Shown here: in pieces, positions 47,247-58,178 of the stretch
How the letters are laid out: each line of letters opens with the position of its first letter
Numbering within the stretch: position 1 is the first letter of the stretch
Source of the DNA: Gnetum montanum
Lineage: Eukaryota > Streptophyta > Gnetopsida > Gnetales > Gnetaceae
Assembly: GCA_015680685.1 (NCBI GenBank)
Contig: MNCI01033682.1
Span: 530,055-594,054, forward strand
Reading direction: 5' to 3'
DNA: 64,000 bases
Translations under genes and position numbers: made by a program
Notes under the pieces: generated by a model
The model's input: only the letters and a program-made list of their open reading frames with translations
Told to the model about the DNA's origin: nothing
Databases searched by the model: none

Positions 47247-48240
47247 AATGTCAAACTTACTTTTGACATTCAATGTCATCTTGTATTTAGCTTTTGATGT
47301 CTTTTATGAAACTTTCAATGTTTGATGTCAAATTTTTCTCTTTGCATCATTTCTCCTCTTTAGAATCTTCTAGAAGCTTTTGGAAGATTCTGTGGGCCAC
47401 ACCACATCATTCCTACATGGTCTATGAGGCATTTTTAGCCTATATATAGGAAGAGATCCCTAAATGTAAAGGAATTGCCTTTTTGGGTTAGGCTCTCATA
47501 TTATGTTAAGAAGTGCTTTGCTTCTAAGAGATCTGTTAAGAAACTTCAGCTCTCTTTCTGCTTTTCCACTTTTCCTTATTGATATATTACATCTCTTTCA
47601 TTCTATCCTCATGGCACATGAGGATTTACTAAGAATCAGATTAACACACTAATATGATCTCTCCTTTACAATTTTTAGTTGCTAAACTTGTTATTATTCC
47701 TATTAGATTTACATTAGTGCACTCATTAGAGTAAAAATGGGGTAATATAGCTCCTTGTCAAATGCTTCTAATCCCTAGTACATTTCTTGGAACATATCTT
47801 TATAGGTTTTTTTCATTGCTTTAGTTTAGATCTTCTATTTTTGGATCTTTTGTCTCTGGTTTTGCCCAGATTTGCTCTAGATCTATTTTCCTCACATTTT
47901 CCTTCTTAGTTTGCATGTGTTAGTAATAGATTTGTTTCCTTTTTGCACTATTTTTAAGCATGTCATGCATTTCTATTATGATGTGTCTTCTCTCTATTTA
48001 GACATCTCTTATTGGCTATTTTGTGCATGTAACTATTTTGCTTGGTATTCGCTAATGTTGGAAAAACATCTAGCTCATATTCTAAATTCATCCTTCGATC
48101 CCCAAGTTCCCTTTCGATTTAAGGGAGTTTATTTGAAAGGTTAGTTTTCCTGGACCTTTTGGTGACCACAAACTACCTAGCTTAGTTTTTGTATTAGGTT
48201 GTATTAGTTTTCAGCTCATTACGACAATTCCTCTTACAAC
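47247..48240 (+). repeat. LTR-like region with TATA box, upstream of copia gag
   Basis: TTTGATGTC-type repeats (47250-47340) are followed by CCTATATATAGG at 47440-47451, then noncoding leader-like sequence up to the gag relic. Ends and partner copy were not found. Confidence 0.35.
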
Positions 48241-48309
48241 AAATACATCCATCCAACTTTGAGTGAGATAACTACTTTCAAGGAAATCATCCTCATTCGT
48301 AAAACAAGA

Positions 48310-48800
48310 GGTAAGTAGTATCTTGAAGATAAGAGAAAACTTATATTTGATTCTAAAGCTAGAAATTATCTTTATTGTGCACTTAGTAAACTAGAGTTCA
48401 ATAGAATACCTAGATGTAAAACTACTAAAGAAATTTGGGATGTTTTAGAAGATACATATGAAGAAACTTCTATAGTTAAAGTATCTAAACTTTTAGTTCT
48501 TCAAAGTAAATATGATAAACTCAAAATAAAAAAGGAAGAAAGGATGAATGATTATTTCTCTAAGGCTAATGATATAGTTGTTTCCATTAGGGAACAAGAA
48601 AATATTTGCCCAAAAGTAAAGTTATTATTAAGATGATTAGAACTTTACAACATAACTTTAGATCCAAAGTTACGACCATGGAAGAAATTAGAGATTTCAC
48701 CACCTTGAAATTTAAAGAGTTATAAAGTATATTTGTGGAATATGAGATGACTCTCATAAGCAAAGGAATAATCAAAGTAAAGTCCATTTCCCTCAAAACC
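48310..48800 (+). pseudogene. Ty1/copia gag (UBN2 type)
   Basis: The frame reads ARNYLYCALSKLEFNRI, then CKTTKEIWDVLEDTYEET, then VSKLLVLQSKYDKLK and ERMNDYFSKANDIV, the standard copia gag order, and then stops and shifts near 48630. A later segment near 49105-49185 reads EYSEEEVDDSSIELHLLC, as in the acidic stretch after the zinc knuckle of SIRE-like gags. The knuckle itself is eroded. Confidence 0.8.
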
Positions 48801-49177
48801 TTTGCAAAGAATTTTGTTAAGATAAAAGATCATTTGATAATGATAAAAATAGTGATGATAAATTAACTCGCTTATCAAAATGGGTAAAGAGTCTTCTAGC
48901 ACCAAAAGGAAAGAGAATCATTTAGACAAGCAAAAATGGTAAGGAAAAAGGTAAGTAGTTCAAAAATTATATTTCTTATACATGTACTATAAAATGTTGG
49001 TATGTTATGGAACAAGTCATTTGGGGACCGAATGTTGTAGTGCTAATAGCTTGTAGAAAAAGGAGTCCATCAAGAAAGAAAAGAAAGAAAAAAATTTACA
49101 CACCAACTGGGATTATGAATATAGTGAGGAGGAAGTTGATGATAGTTCAATTGAATTGCATCTTCTTTGCATGACCT

Positions 49178-49800
49178 TTGTACATGAATATTCCATTAGT
49201 GATCAAGCAAATGACAAATGAATTTGAAGATATGAATCTCATCAATGAGAGGTTCATAGAAGGGAAGGAGATCCTACAAGTTATGTTGAGACAAGAAAGT
49301 GATCCAAATGATAAAAGAGGATTGGAAAATAATCCTCATATTGAAGCATATACAAGCATTTCACCAAAATGGAGATATTTACTCAAGTTTGAACATCTAG
49401 CCTGAATGAGAAAAACCATGTTATTACAGTGAAAAGTTTGAACATGCACAATCCTACTATCATTTATGGTTAAAACACTATAACTTGACTACTTGGTCTT
49501 ATCAAAAGGAGCTAAGAAATGATTTCTTATAGATGAGGAAAGTTTGGAGACCTAAAGAGAAACAACTGAAGAAAGAAATGTTTGTACATGTTGCACTCTT
49601 GGCTAATAAAATAACCACTTTGTATAATGATAATGGATGCTCTAAGATTATTGAATAAAACCATGGTAACTATTATTTTTAGAGATGATGCGAAGAATGA
49701 AACTAAAGGTATTGATAATATTGAAGGCAAACATCAGGAACAAGTTAAGGGAATACTCAATGGCCTTGAAAAAAAACTCCAATAAGTTGTTTCTCCATGA
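49178..49800 (+). pseudogene. Copia gag tail and protease / pre-integrase remnants
   Basis: Fragments include an open frame at 49178-49405 with Glu-rich helices, and near 49615-49740 a LYNDNGCSK block in the position of the protease LDSGCSRHM motif, followed by a KGIDNIEG-like block. Identification rests on position after gag and on these short matches. Confidence 0.4.
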
Positions 49801-50429
49801 AAAATTTGTTTATGCCTTGAATTAATAAGAAATCTTTAGTTAGTTCTTTTTTGTGTTTTAGAGATAAATGTTTTATATTAAAGATTCCTAGGCTAATAAG
49901 GTTATACTCTGTTAGCGATATTTTTAGATAGATGGATGATGGTATAATAAATAGGAGTAAAACAAAAGAGTTGTGGAATTTGGTGCCTACATTTCACAAA
50001 TAGAGCTATAGAGTTTCAATGAAGCTAGAAAAGATGGAATTTAGTAATGAAAAAATATTTAAATCAATGAGATATGGAAACTTATTCTCAAATCCAATAA
50101 CAAGAAAGTAATTAAAATAAAATAAGCATTTAGAAATAAATTAATGTAAGCAGCAACATTGCCAAGAACAAGGATTGATCAATTACAATCCTTGTTCGAT
50201 TACAAAAGGACATAACCATTTAAAAGTAAGTCTATGTTGAAAAAGTTGAGGTCTCAAAGAGGGTAGTGGTGTTATAACTTGCTTCATCAAACATTTTTAT
50301 ACTAATTATAGAAATTTATGTTGAAAATGTTTAAATTGTGGGACTACAAGAACTTTTCTATTATTTAAATGAAACTAATGATTGGAGTCTTTGGTATCCA
50401 AGGAACTTAATACTTAATCTTGTTGGGGT
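49801..50429 (+). other. Eroded copia interior
   Basis: Lies between protease remnants and the RNase H end. About 0.6 kb replaces the roughly 3 kb of integrase and RT expected, so most of pol is deleted. Confidence 0.4.
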
Positions 50430-50640
50430 ATTATAATGCAAATTGGGTAGTATGATATGATGACTATCATTGCACTAGTGGTAGCTAGTTGTTCTTTGAA
50501 AATGTCTTGTATCTTGGGAAACCAAAAAATTAGAATTCTACAATTCTTTCTATAGTAGAACTAGAGTATGTTTGAGCAAGAAGTTGGTGTGCAAGAATTC
50601 ATTGGATAAAGGTAACACTCAAATATATGGGGATAGGACC
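50430..50640 (+). pseudogene. Ty1/copia RNase H end of element W
   Basis: The plus frame gives a TSG..LF block, a LGKPKN..STILSIVELEYV block and an ARSWCARIHWIK block, matching STSG.C.FLG, W.SKKQ..VALSTAEAEY and QILWMK of copia RNase H. Confidence 0.65.
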
Positions 50641-50829
50641 CTATCTTACCTAGTAAGTGAGGTATGTCTTTCACTCTCTTTTGCTTAGATAGGACAATCT
50701 AGAATAGGACATTTAAAATCTCTATATTTGTTAGTAATGAATATGAGACATTTTTGCTTCTACAAATGTTTGATAGTCATTCTTGAAACCCCTCACTTTT
50801 GTTTTCAAAAGCTCTACCTGCCACTAATC

Positions 50830-51100
50830 CAATATATGAAAATTCAAGATAAGACATCCCATTGGTCATCAAGGTATCTTAGATGAGATGTACCAGTGGA
50901 AGATGAGAAATATTGAGCAAGATATCTCATTGTCACCTAAGACATCCTAGCCAAAGCCAAGACATCTTGACTATTTTATTGAAAACTTAGGTAAGACATC
51001 TCATAGCCTGATGAGATGTCTCACCTATATAAAATTTATTTTATAAATGTCTCTTCCTCATTCCAAAATATAAATATGTCTTAGCTTAACTTTCTAATGC
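50830..51100 (+). promoter_or_regulatory. AGACATC array and TATA box, probable 3' LTR U3 of element W
   Basis: Five exact AGACATC/GATGTCT heptamers lie at 50852-51020, directly before CTATATAAAAT (51025-51035). It follows the RNase H end by about 200 bp, the place of a 3' LTR, and its motif cluster resembles that at 45784-45900. Confidence 0.5.
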
Positions 51101-53290
51101 ACTTATTCTTTCTAAGATGACCTACTATAGATGTCTAAATCTTCTTCTAGTAGTAGCAACACCTTCATCTAGCTTGGTTTTCAAGGCTCATGAAACTTCA
51201 AGGTAGCCTTAATAAAAAAACTAAGGGAAAGAAGGGAATGAAAACAAGTAGAGGTAATTAGTATGAACTCCAATTTTAATGTTCTAATGCTTGAAATAAG
51301 ACATTTGATATATTGGAGGCACATTATTTATAGGGGTATGTTAGGGATGTTTGCATGGACACATATCTTCAGACATCCTCTACTCATTAGTCTCATAATT
51401 CACCAAGTAGGTGTTCCCATTTCCAATCTTTCCATCCTCAAAGGGAATAGCAGTCTTGCTGAATACTCTAAGAAAAGGAGTACTTCTCACACTGATACAA
51501 TAGCTTCTTCATCTTCATAAGCATTAGGTAGACAAACACTAGCTTGACCATCTTCATAGACATTAGTTGGATAGACCTCTTATGTACTAATACAACTTTG
51601 ATACTCCAAATTAGTTGGTGCTCAGGTTGGTGCATCCATGAAGTAGGCCTTTTGCTCTATCATCAAGACAATTGGGAAGCTTGGTAGAAACCTGAAACAT
51701 CTCAAAAAGAGGTTATATTCAAAGATATTCCTCCATTTCCCATATTTTGCGAAGGTTAGAACTTCTCATTGGACAGAGAGTGAGGATGGGATAAAGATAG
51801 TTCAACATGCCATGATATTTGATCCATCTAGAGTCTATGACTATAGTAATGCAACAAAAAATTTTGAGTTATTTTTTAGCCCCAAAAGCTAAAGTATGCA
51901 AGATTGTAGGTCATGAACTACATATATTACATTTATAATAAAATCTTGCCTCGAGTTTGGAAATGAAAGTTACAAATTTGCAACATGAATATTTGGTGGT
52001 GTTTCATTGGCCCCTCTTTGTTGATGTTTAGAGGATTAACTTAAGAGACATTGATAAAAAACACAAAACATCATTGCAGGTTTATCACCAATGTTCCCTC
52101 TCCATGCTTGATTTAATAGTGTTAAACCATGCCAAATAGTACATGTGATAATGGGATAAAATATGATGAGGAAAAAGATGGCAAAGGTGGTATTTGGCTA
52201 CAAGGGAATGATCTTGAGTATTGGTAATGAGTTTCAAATGTTGACATCATGGCTATGATATGGAATTAATATGTTGATTAATCAATTAAGGCTTCACACT
52301 TCATGCTTTCAAAGTGTTGGTCACTTGGTAATGTGTTTTAGGAACCAACACCTCACTCCGAGGCATCCTTGGCCACTAGGCTCTCCCCTTTGCATGTACG
52401 GAGCAATTGGTTTATCTTTTTAGGCTTTGACTATTCAACTTCTTAGTAATTTATTTCCCCCTTTTTTTGGGGGAAGGGGATGAAAACTTCGTTAGGTTTC
52501 CTTACCAAGGTTACTTTTGATTAAGTTTTCCCATCGAATGAGATGTGTTACATTTGATGGAATTAATGGTGGAGCATAACGAAGTGATATCATATGGCCA
52601 CAATGCATGAGCATCAAACATTGATCATCATTATTATTTAGGATAGGAAGGTTATGATTAGGCTACATGGTTGGACTCAAGAAGATGTAATAAGAATGCA
52701 GTGGGATAAATACTCTTGGTATGGTAGGACAGACTCACCAAATCTTGCACATCAAGATCACATGATGACTTGCTACCATAATGAGTTGCATCTTCATGAT
52801 GACTTTATGCTTTATCATGTAGGCACAACTCTAAGAGAACAAGAAAACCAAACAAGGAAAACATGTTGTTACAATACAATGCATAAGGCCATATAGAATT
52901 ATTAGTAAACTAGGCTACCAAGGCTCACCAATGTTACAAATTTTTTACAATTCATATCTTGTGTAAAAAGAGGTGTTGTAGTCTTACTTATTGTTGGTTG
53001 CCAAGGTTATTAATGTTAATTTCTAGTTCTCATGGGCTACATGTAGTAAGGCTTTAGGTAGGAATGACTGCTCGAATTGGCTAACTCATTCCCATTCATG
53101 TTTGCTACCCGGAAGGCTTCGTTGCCATAGGCCTTAGTGGTCAAGAGAGGTCATTCCTAGTTAGCTGAGAATTTGTTCACATGCTCACAAATAGCCTTGA
53201 GGCCACGTCTCCTTTCTTAATCATGTGCTTGTTCAAGTTATGGTGGTGTTGATATTTCTACCCCTCTTGGTACTGCTTAACATGAATAAG
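51101..53290. other. Unassigned region
   Basis: Open frames at 51263-51520 (85 codons) and 52654-52896 (80 codons) on the plus strand have no domain I recognise. Broken coding-like text around 51640-51800 also remains unidentified. No LTR boundary, tRNA or repeat pair was found. Confidence 0.4.
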
Positions 53291-53299
53291 CGTTCATAC

Positions 53300-54190
53300 C
53301 CATTTCTCCTCCACGGAGTCTAGGTCCATGGTACGTAACTTCTAGTTATATTCATCATTGATAAATTCTGACAAGGCTACTTGGAGTGACAAAAATTACA
53401 ATTTAAGAGGTAAAATAGCTTCAAAATCATAAACCAGGCTATATGTGGTTACACCGGTTGGGGTATGGAATGTGGTTCAAATGGCCCAAAGTGCATGGAC
53501 AAGCCTCTCATGCCACTTAAGTTTGCTATTGTTCAACATCTTCTTGAGAAAGTTTATGATGGCCTTATTGCTTGCTTTAGCTTGCTAATTAACCTAAGGG
53601 TAGTATGGTGACAAGAAGGAGTGCTTCATGCCTAGGTCATGAAAAAAGTTTTTCATTTCTTAGCTACTAAATTATGGTCCATTATCTATGACTATAGTCA
53701 TAGGTATATCAAAGTAGGATACTGTGTTTTTGAGTATGAATGTATAAACTTATTCAAATGTTATCTTACTTAAGGGAATAGCTTCAATTTACTTTGTGAA
53801 GTATTCAGTTACAGTGATAATAAATCTATGCCTTGTGGAAGACTTAGGCATTATAGGTCCAATGATATCTAAACCCCACCACTTAAACGACCAAGTTATT
53901 TGAGTAGTGTGTCACTCAATTGTTGGCATGTGTATGAGGTTGCTATGCCATTGAAAAGTTTCACAAGTTTTATCCTTTTGTAGATAGTCATTTTTCATAT
54001 AGGGCCAACAATAGCCTATCCATATGATTTTAGTAGCCATCGCTCTAGGTCCTATATGTCCCCCACATACACCCTCATGAACTTGCTCTTAGATTGTATG
54101 AGCTTTGATTTTACCTAAGCATAGTAACAATATGTCATCATAGGATTGTCGACATAATGTGTTATCACCTACTATGGCATATTATTTTGA
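53300..54190 (-). pseudogene. Ty3/gypsy integrase of element Z
   Basis: Minus-strand fragments give the zinc-binding part (HEGVCGGHIGPRAMATK, GYCWPYM), then WWGLDIIGPIMPKS, FIITVTEYFTK, EAIPLSKITFE, TIVIDNGP and LGMKHSFLSPYYP, and a LVHALWAI...TPTGVTTYSLVY block. All core landmarks are in order, including the second catalytic Asp in VIDNG. Stops break it throughout. It belongs with the RNase H at higher coordinates. Confidence 0.85.
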
Positions 54191-54451
54191 TCATTTACAT
54201 ACAATGTCCTTTTGAGCAACATTTAGGCCTTGTGAAGGTTCACCATACATAAGGTGAAACTTGATATCATTGTACCACTTGTTTGTAGGAGCAGTATGCA
54301 CTACAACCACAAAGGTATCCTTAGTGTTCAGCATGATGGAAATAGCATAACCTAGAGTTAAGGTGGATAACTTACCAAACACATATGATATCACACTAAG
54401 GGCTAACATTGAAATGGAATTGGCTATGGTGTTCTTGGTTCAAGGTATGTG

Positions 54452-54940
54452 CTAGATATAAATGTCTATAAATTGTTGCATTATTTTCTTTCCTAGGTCA
54501 TAGTAAGGATGCAAATGTTTGGTTTTACATGCATAAACCTCGATTACTTGATTTACCACAAGTTTTGAGTTACCTTTAATCATTAAGTGTTTTATTCCTT
54601 GGTTACGAGCTATCATCATCTCTCTAATCAAATCCTCATACTTTGCCACATTGTTGGTACATGGAAATTCAAAATGATAAATGAAGGATTGGATTTCACC
54701 AGATGGGAGTGTTATGATGACTACGACATTGGCCCCATGAGTAGTTGAAGCTTTGTCAAAGTGCATGACCACCTCATAGTTCTTGGGTACTTGGCTAATG
54801 ATGTTAACATATTCATTATGGAATTCAGTGTCTATGGTTTCATGATCATCAACTAGTGAAATAATGAGTCATGTGACTATGGCTTGACCTTTTGCTAAAG
54901 CTTAAGAGACATAATGAAGGTCAAACTTGGCTGTTATGAC
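54452..54940 (-). pseudogene. Second (archaeal-type) RNase H of element Z
   Basis: The frame open 54452-54772 reads VMHFDKASTTHGANVVVII, then FEFPCTNNVAKYEDLIREM, then IKHLMIKGNSKLVVNQV. In Tat-lineage elements the matching blocks are FDGSS...GAGAG, TNNEAEYEALI and GDSQLIVNQV. Here DG is DK, NEAEY is NVAKY (a catalytic Glu lost) and GDS is GNS (a catalytic Asp lost), so it is inactive. Upstream text near 54940 (IAHWKVITAKFDLHY) links it to the end of the first RNase H. An extra RNase H before integrase is typical of the Tat lineage. Confidence 0.75.
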
Positions 54941-54963
54941 TTTCCAATGGGCTATCTAGCTAC

Positions 54964-55877
54964 TCTTGAAGATATTGATCATTATGGATCTAAGTATGTT
55001 GTATTTTCAAATGATGTTAACTTGGATTCTAAAGAGGTAGTGTCTCAATTTCTTCAACGAGAAGACTATGGATAGACAATACTTCTCTACTTTGGTGTAT
55101 TAGGTCTCATGGGAAACTAATGCATGGCTTAGGTAGTATATTGGCAACTCTACTTCATCATCTCATTTTTGATANCCTCAACGATTATGTAGATGATATA
55201 GTTGTTAAGTTCAAAGTGGCCAATGACCATGAGCATGACCTAGACCTTGTATTTAAATGATGCCTCAAGTATGAGCTTAGGCTTCATCCCAAGAAGTGTG
55301 TCTTTGGTGTCAACACTAGTAAGATGCTTAGCTTTGTAGTACCTGAAGTAAGGATATGTATCGATCCTGACAAGGTTGAAGCCATCTCCAATTTGGTAGC
55401 ACCAACTAACCTTAAGGAGCTTTGGGGATTGGAAGGTAGATTACAATTTATCTATAGGTTCATCGCTAGGCTTATGGATAAGCTACAACCTATGCAACAC
55501 TTGCTCAAGAAAGGAGTTCACTATGAGTGGATAGCTCAATGCCAAAAAGCATTTGAAAACCTTAAGCAAAAGTTGGCATAACTACTAATGATCTATCCAC
55601 CACAAAAGTATAAACCTTTTTACATCTACCTTACTATCTCCTATGCATCCATAGCCTCTCTACTCTATCAAAAATGAGATGATGAAGTAGAGTTGCCAAT
55701 ATACTACCTAAGCCATGCATTAGTTTCCCATGAGACCTAATACACCAAAGTAGAGAAGTATTGTCTATCCATAGTCTTCTCGTTGAAGAAATTGAGACAC
55801 TACCTCTTTAGAAGCCAAGTTAACATCATTTGAAAAGACAACATACTTAGATCCATAATGATCAATATCTTCAAGAN
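54964..55877. other. Probable reversed contig (55176-55876) with duplicated 211-bp overlap
   Basis: 54964-55174 and 55666-55876 are reverse complements at 209 of 211 positions. Each ends at a single N (55175 and 55877). The enclosed block encodes RT on the plus strand while the adjoining RNase H and integrase are on the minus strand. Flipping it restores RT, RNase H, RNase H, integrase in one orientation with continuous homology. Confidence 0.85.
55176..55860 (+). pseudogene. Ty3/gypsy reverse transcriptase and RNase H of element Z (in a probably flipped block)
   Basis: As given, the plus strand reads NDYVDDIVVKFK (55180-55215) with the RT active site YVDD, then RLHPKKCVFGVNTSKMLSF. The frame open 55324-55581 has IDPDKVEAISNL, LKELWGLEGRLQFIYRFI and LLKKGVHYEWIAQCQKAFENL, the gypsy RT connection. 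After a stop, YLTISYASIASLLYQK, LPIYYLSHALVSHE and YTKVEKYCLSIVFSLKKL give the RNase H. The N-terminal part of RT is missing. Confidence 0.85.
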
Positions 55878-55979
55878 AGCTTCCCAAGATAACGTAGGAT
55901 CATGGAAGGACTAAATTAACTACTTGGAGGTTGAATTTCAGCAAAAAAGTAGGTTTTATCGTATTTCCAGTTAGATTAC

Positions 55980-56670
55980 ACTCAGCTAGTGCAGTCATGC
56001 AAGGTGTCAATGTAGTCATGGGGAATTTGGTATTTTCATTATGGAAATAGAGAAAAATTATAGCTCGATGAAGTGGAATAGGGTTATGGGCTTTCTAAGT
56101 CAATTTTGGGCCAACGTAGTCATGCTTCTACTTAGCATAGCCATGTCCAAAAACTAGTTTGTGTTTAAAGTTGTTCTAGTATTCAATGACTACCAATTTT
56201 AGCTCCTAGTTGCTAATTTTTGTTACAGGGTTTCATGGGTTGATGCTCAATGTAGATGGACTAATGGGAAGTAGTGAAATGCATTATATCCCACTTGACT
56301 ATGCTAGGTCAGCATAGTCAAGCTCTAGGCCAACATAGTCACTTGGATAAAGAAGTTTTCACATGAATTTTGAGGTCTTTTTCAACTAAATTGACATGGT
56401 TGTTAAGACTTGGTTTCACAGTTTAATCATGAGGTTTTATAGAATGGATGCAGAACTAAGGATTGGATTTTTAGAGAGGATGGGATTTGGCATCTATTCC
56501 AAGGCTTCCAAGGGTCTATACCTTAGTGTAGTTAGGTTTTGAAAACCAAAATCCCCAGTGTAGACATGGCTTTTCTTGGTTTGCCTAATGGGGCCCACAT
56601 GGACTTTGAAAGTTTGTATGGAATGGAACTCCTTGAACCCAACATAGTCATACTTGCTAATTCCATTACT
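55980..56670 (+). repeat. Dispersed CATAGTCATG-like motif array
   Basis: At least seven variants of RYAGTCATG or CATAGTCA occur (near 55993, 56013, 56117, 56139, 56302, 56334 and 56645) in noncoding sequence. It resembles the CGTAGTTGC-type units of the Tat LTR arrays and may mark the U3 of another LTR. No partner LTR was found. Confidence 0.4.
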
Positions 56671-58178
56671 CAGTGAAGTGAGAGTGGTTTATAGAAACTA
56701 GGGTTTCATGGTAGGCACCTAGTTTTAAGTGGATTTTCTTGGCTTCAATTTGCAAAAATCATTGTTATTTTCCCACCTTAAGTTGCTGCACCCAAGTTTG
56801 AAGCTCTATGTTTACTATTAACACCAACCATAACATCGTCAAGGCTTTTCGTCACCCAAGTGATATTTTAGTAATCCTAGTGCTTCCAAAATTCCAAGAA
56901 TTTTCAATTTTTTGTACATTAATCTCTCACCATGTCAAGAAGAAAGGCTCCTACATAGAACCTTTCTTTGAAGGAGTAAGCTATAGTTTCTCATGATCTT
57001 CCACACCTCCCTCATCCTAGGATTAGAAAAGGCTTCACCATAGTTTATCCTAGGTACACAACCTCAACTATTTTTTACCTAAAAGTTTATTTTGTTTCTA
57101 GCTTGGAACCTCTACATTTTTTCCAAATCTAGGCTTGTCTATTGGTCAAATTTGAATTTTTTCAAAATCCCACAGTAGTTTAAGGTCATTTTTACATGTT
57201 TTTAGTGTTCCTTAGATTTGGGGGTTTTTTTACATTGTGGAATAAATGCTATTTTCCATGAATTCCATGGGTTTTCTAGTTTTTTCCACCTAAAAAGCAA
57301 CACCACTTGTGAATATTTTTGTATGTAAATAACTAGGTATTTTAATGTTTTAAGGCTATGAGGTTATTGGACATTGATTTTTGGTTGATTTGAATTTTAA
57401 AACACTTGATTTTTCTTAATGGTTAATTTTATGGGTGTTTTTGTTAGGCTATGTCAAGTGGGTTTTCAGTTCTTGGCCGTTTTTAGGTGTAAATGTGATA
57501 TTTTTTTCACAATAAATGGTTATGAAATTTAGTTGATTCTTCAAGGATTCCAATGGGTAGTTAATTTTTTATGAATTTTTTGGTAAAGTGGTGTAGAATT
57601 GAGGTTTTATGGCTATTACACATTTACCCCTATGAAGATGGACAATGTTGACACTTTGGAAAATTTTTTCCATCAATGTCCCATATTCCTAGGGTTTGGT
57701 TAGAGTGTTGAGAAAGGTTTAGAAGTGGTTTGGATCAAATAGATTTTTTTTTGATAATTTTTATTAGTTATTTTCTGAGGCTATTCCTTATAGTTTTAGT
57801 GATGTTATTCCATTTTGTTTGGATTTTGGGTTATCTACTTGGGTTATCTTTTGAGTTTTTTCTAAGTTTGAAATTTAACATGGAAACTGAAATTTTTGTT
57901 CTACTATGTCATTTTCATGTTTTTAGTTCCAAACTATCAATTTCATGTTTTCATTTGTAAACTGTCATTTTCCCACTTTTGGTTTTAAACTATCGTTTCT
58001 ATTTCATTCAAGTGTGAATTGTTCCATGCAGTATTTTACCTAAGTGTTATTTTCCATGTTAGGTGTTATTAAGGCTAAAAAGGTTGGCATGTTAATTACT
58101 ATATTTTTGATATTTTAGGATTGTTAAGTTTTACTTTTTATTTACAAGATTGTAATAGTTATGTATTGGATGGTACAG
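56671..58178 (+). other. Noncoding or 5' part of the unknown multi-exon region
   Basis: T-rich with intron-like composition. A frame open 56808-56996 might be an upstream exon, but no domain or clear splice pair was found. Confidence 0.3.

Noticed and set aside
54964-55877. Foldback element with 211-bp TIRs carrying a reverse transcriptase
   Set aside because: Same single-N signature, and the arms are themselves RNase H coding sequence of element Z.
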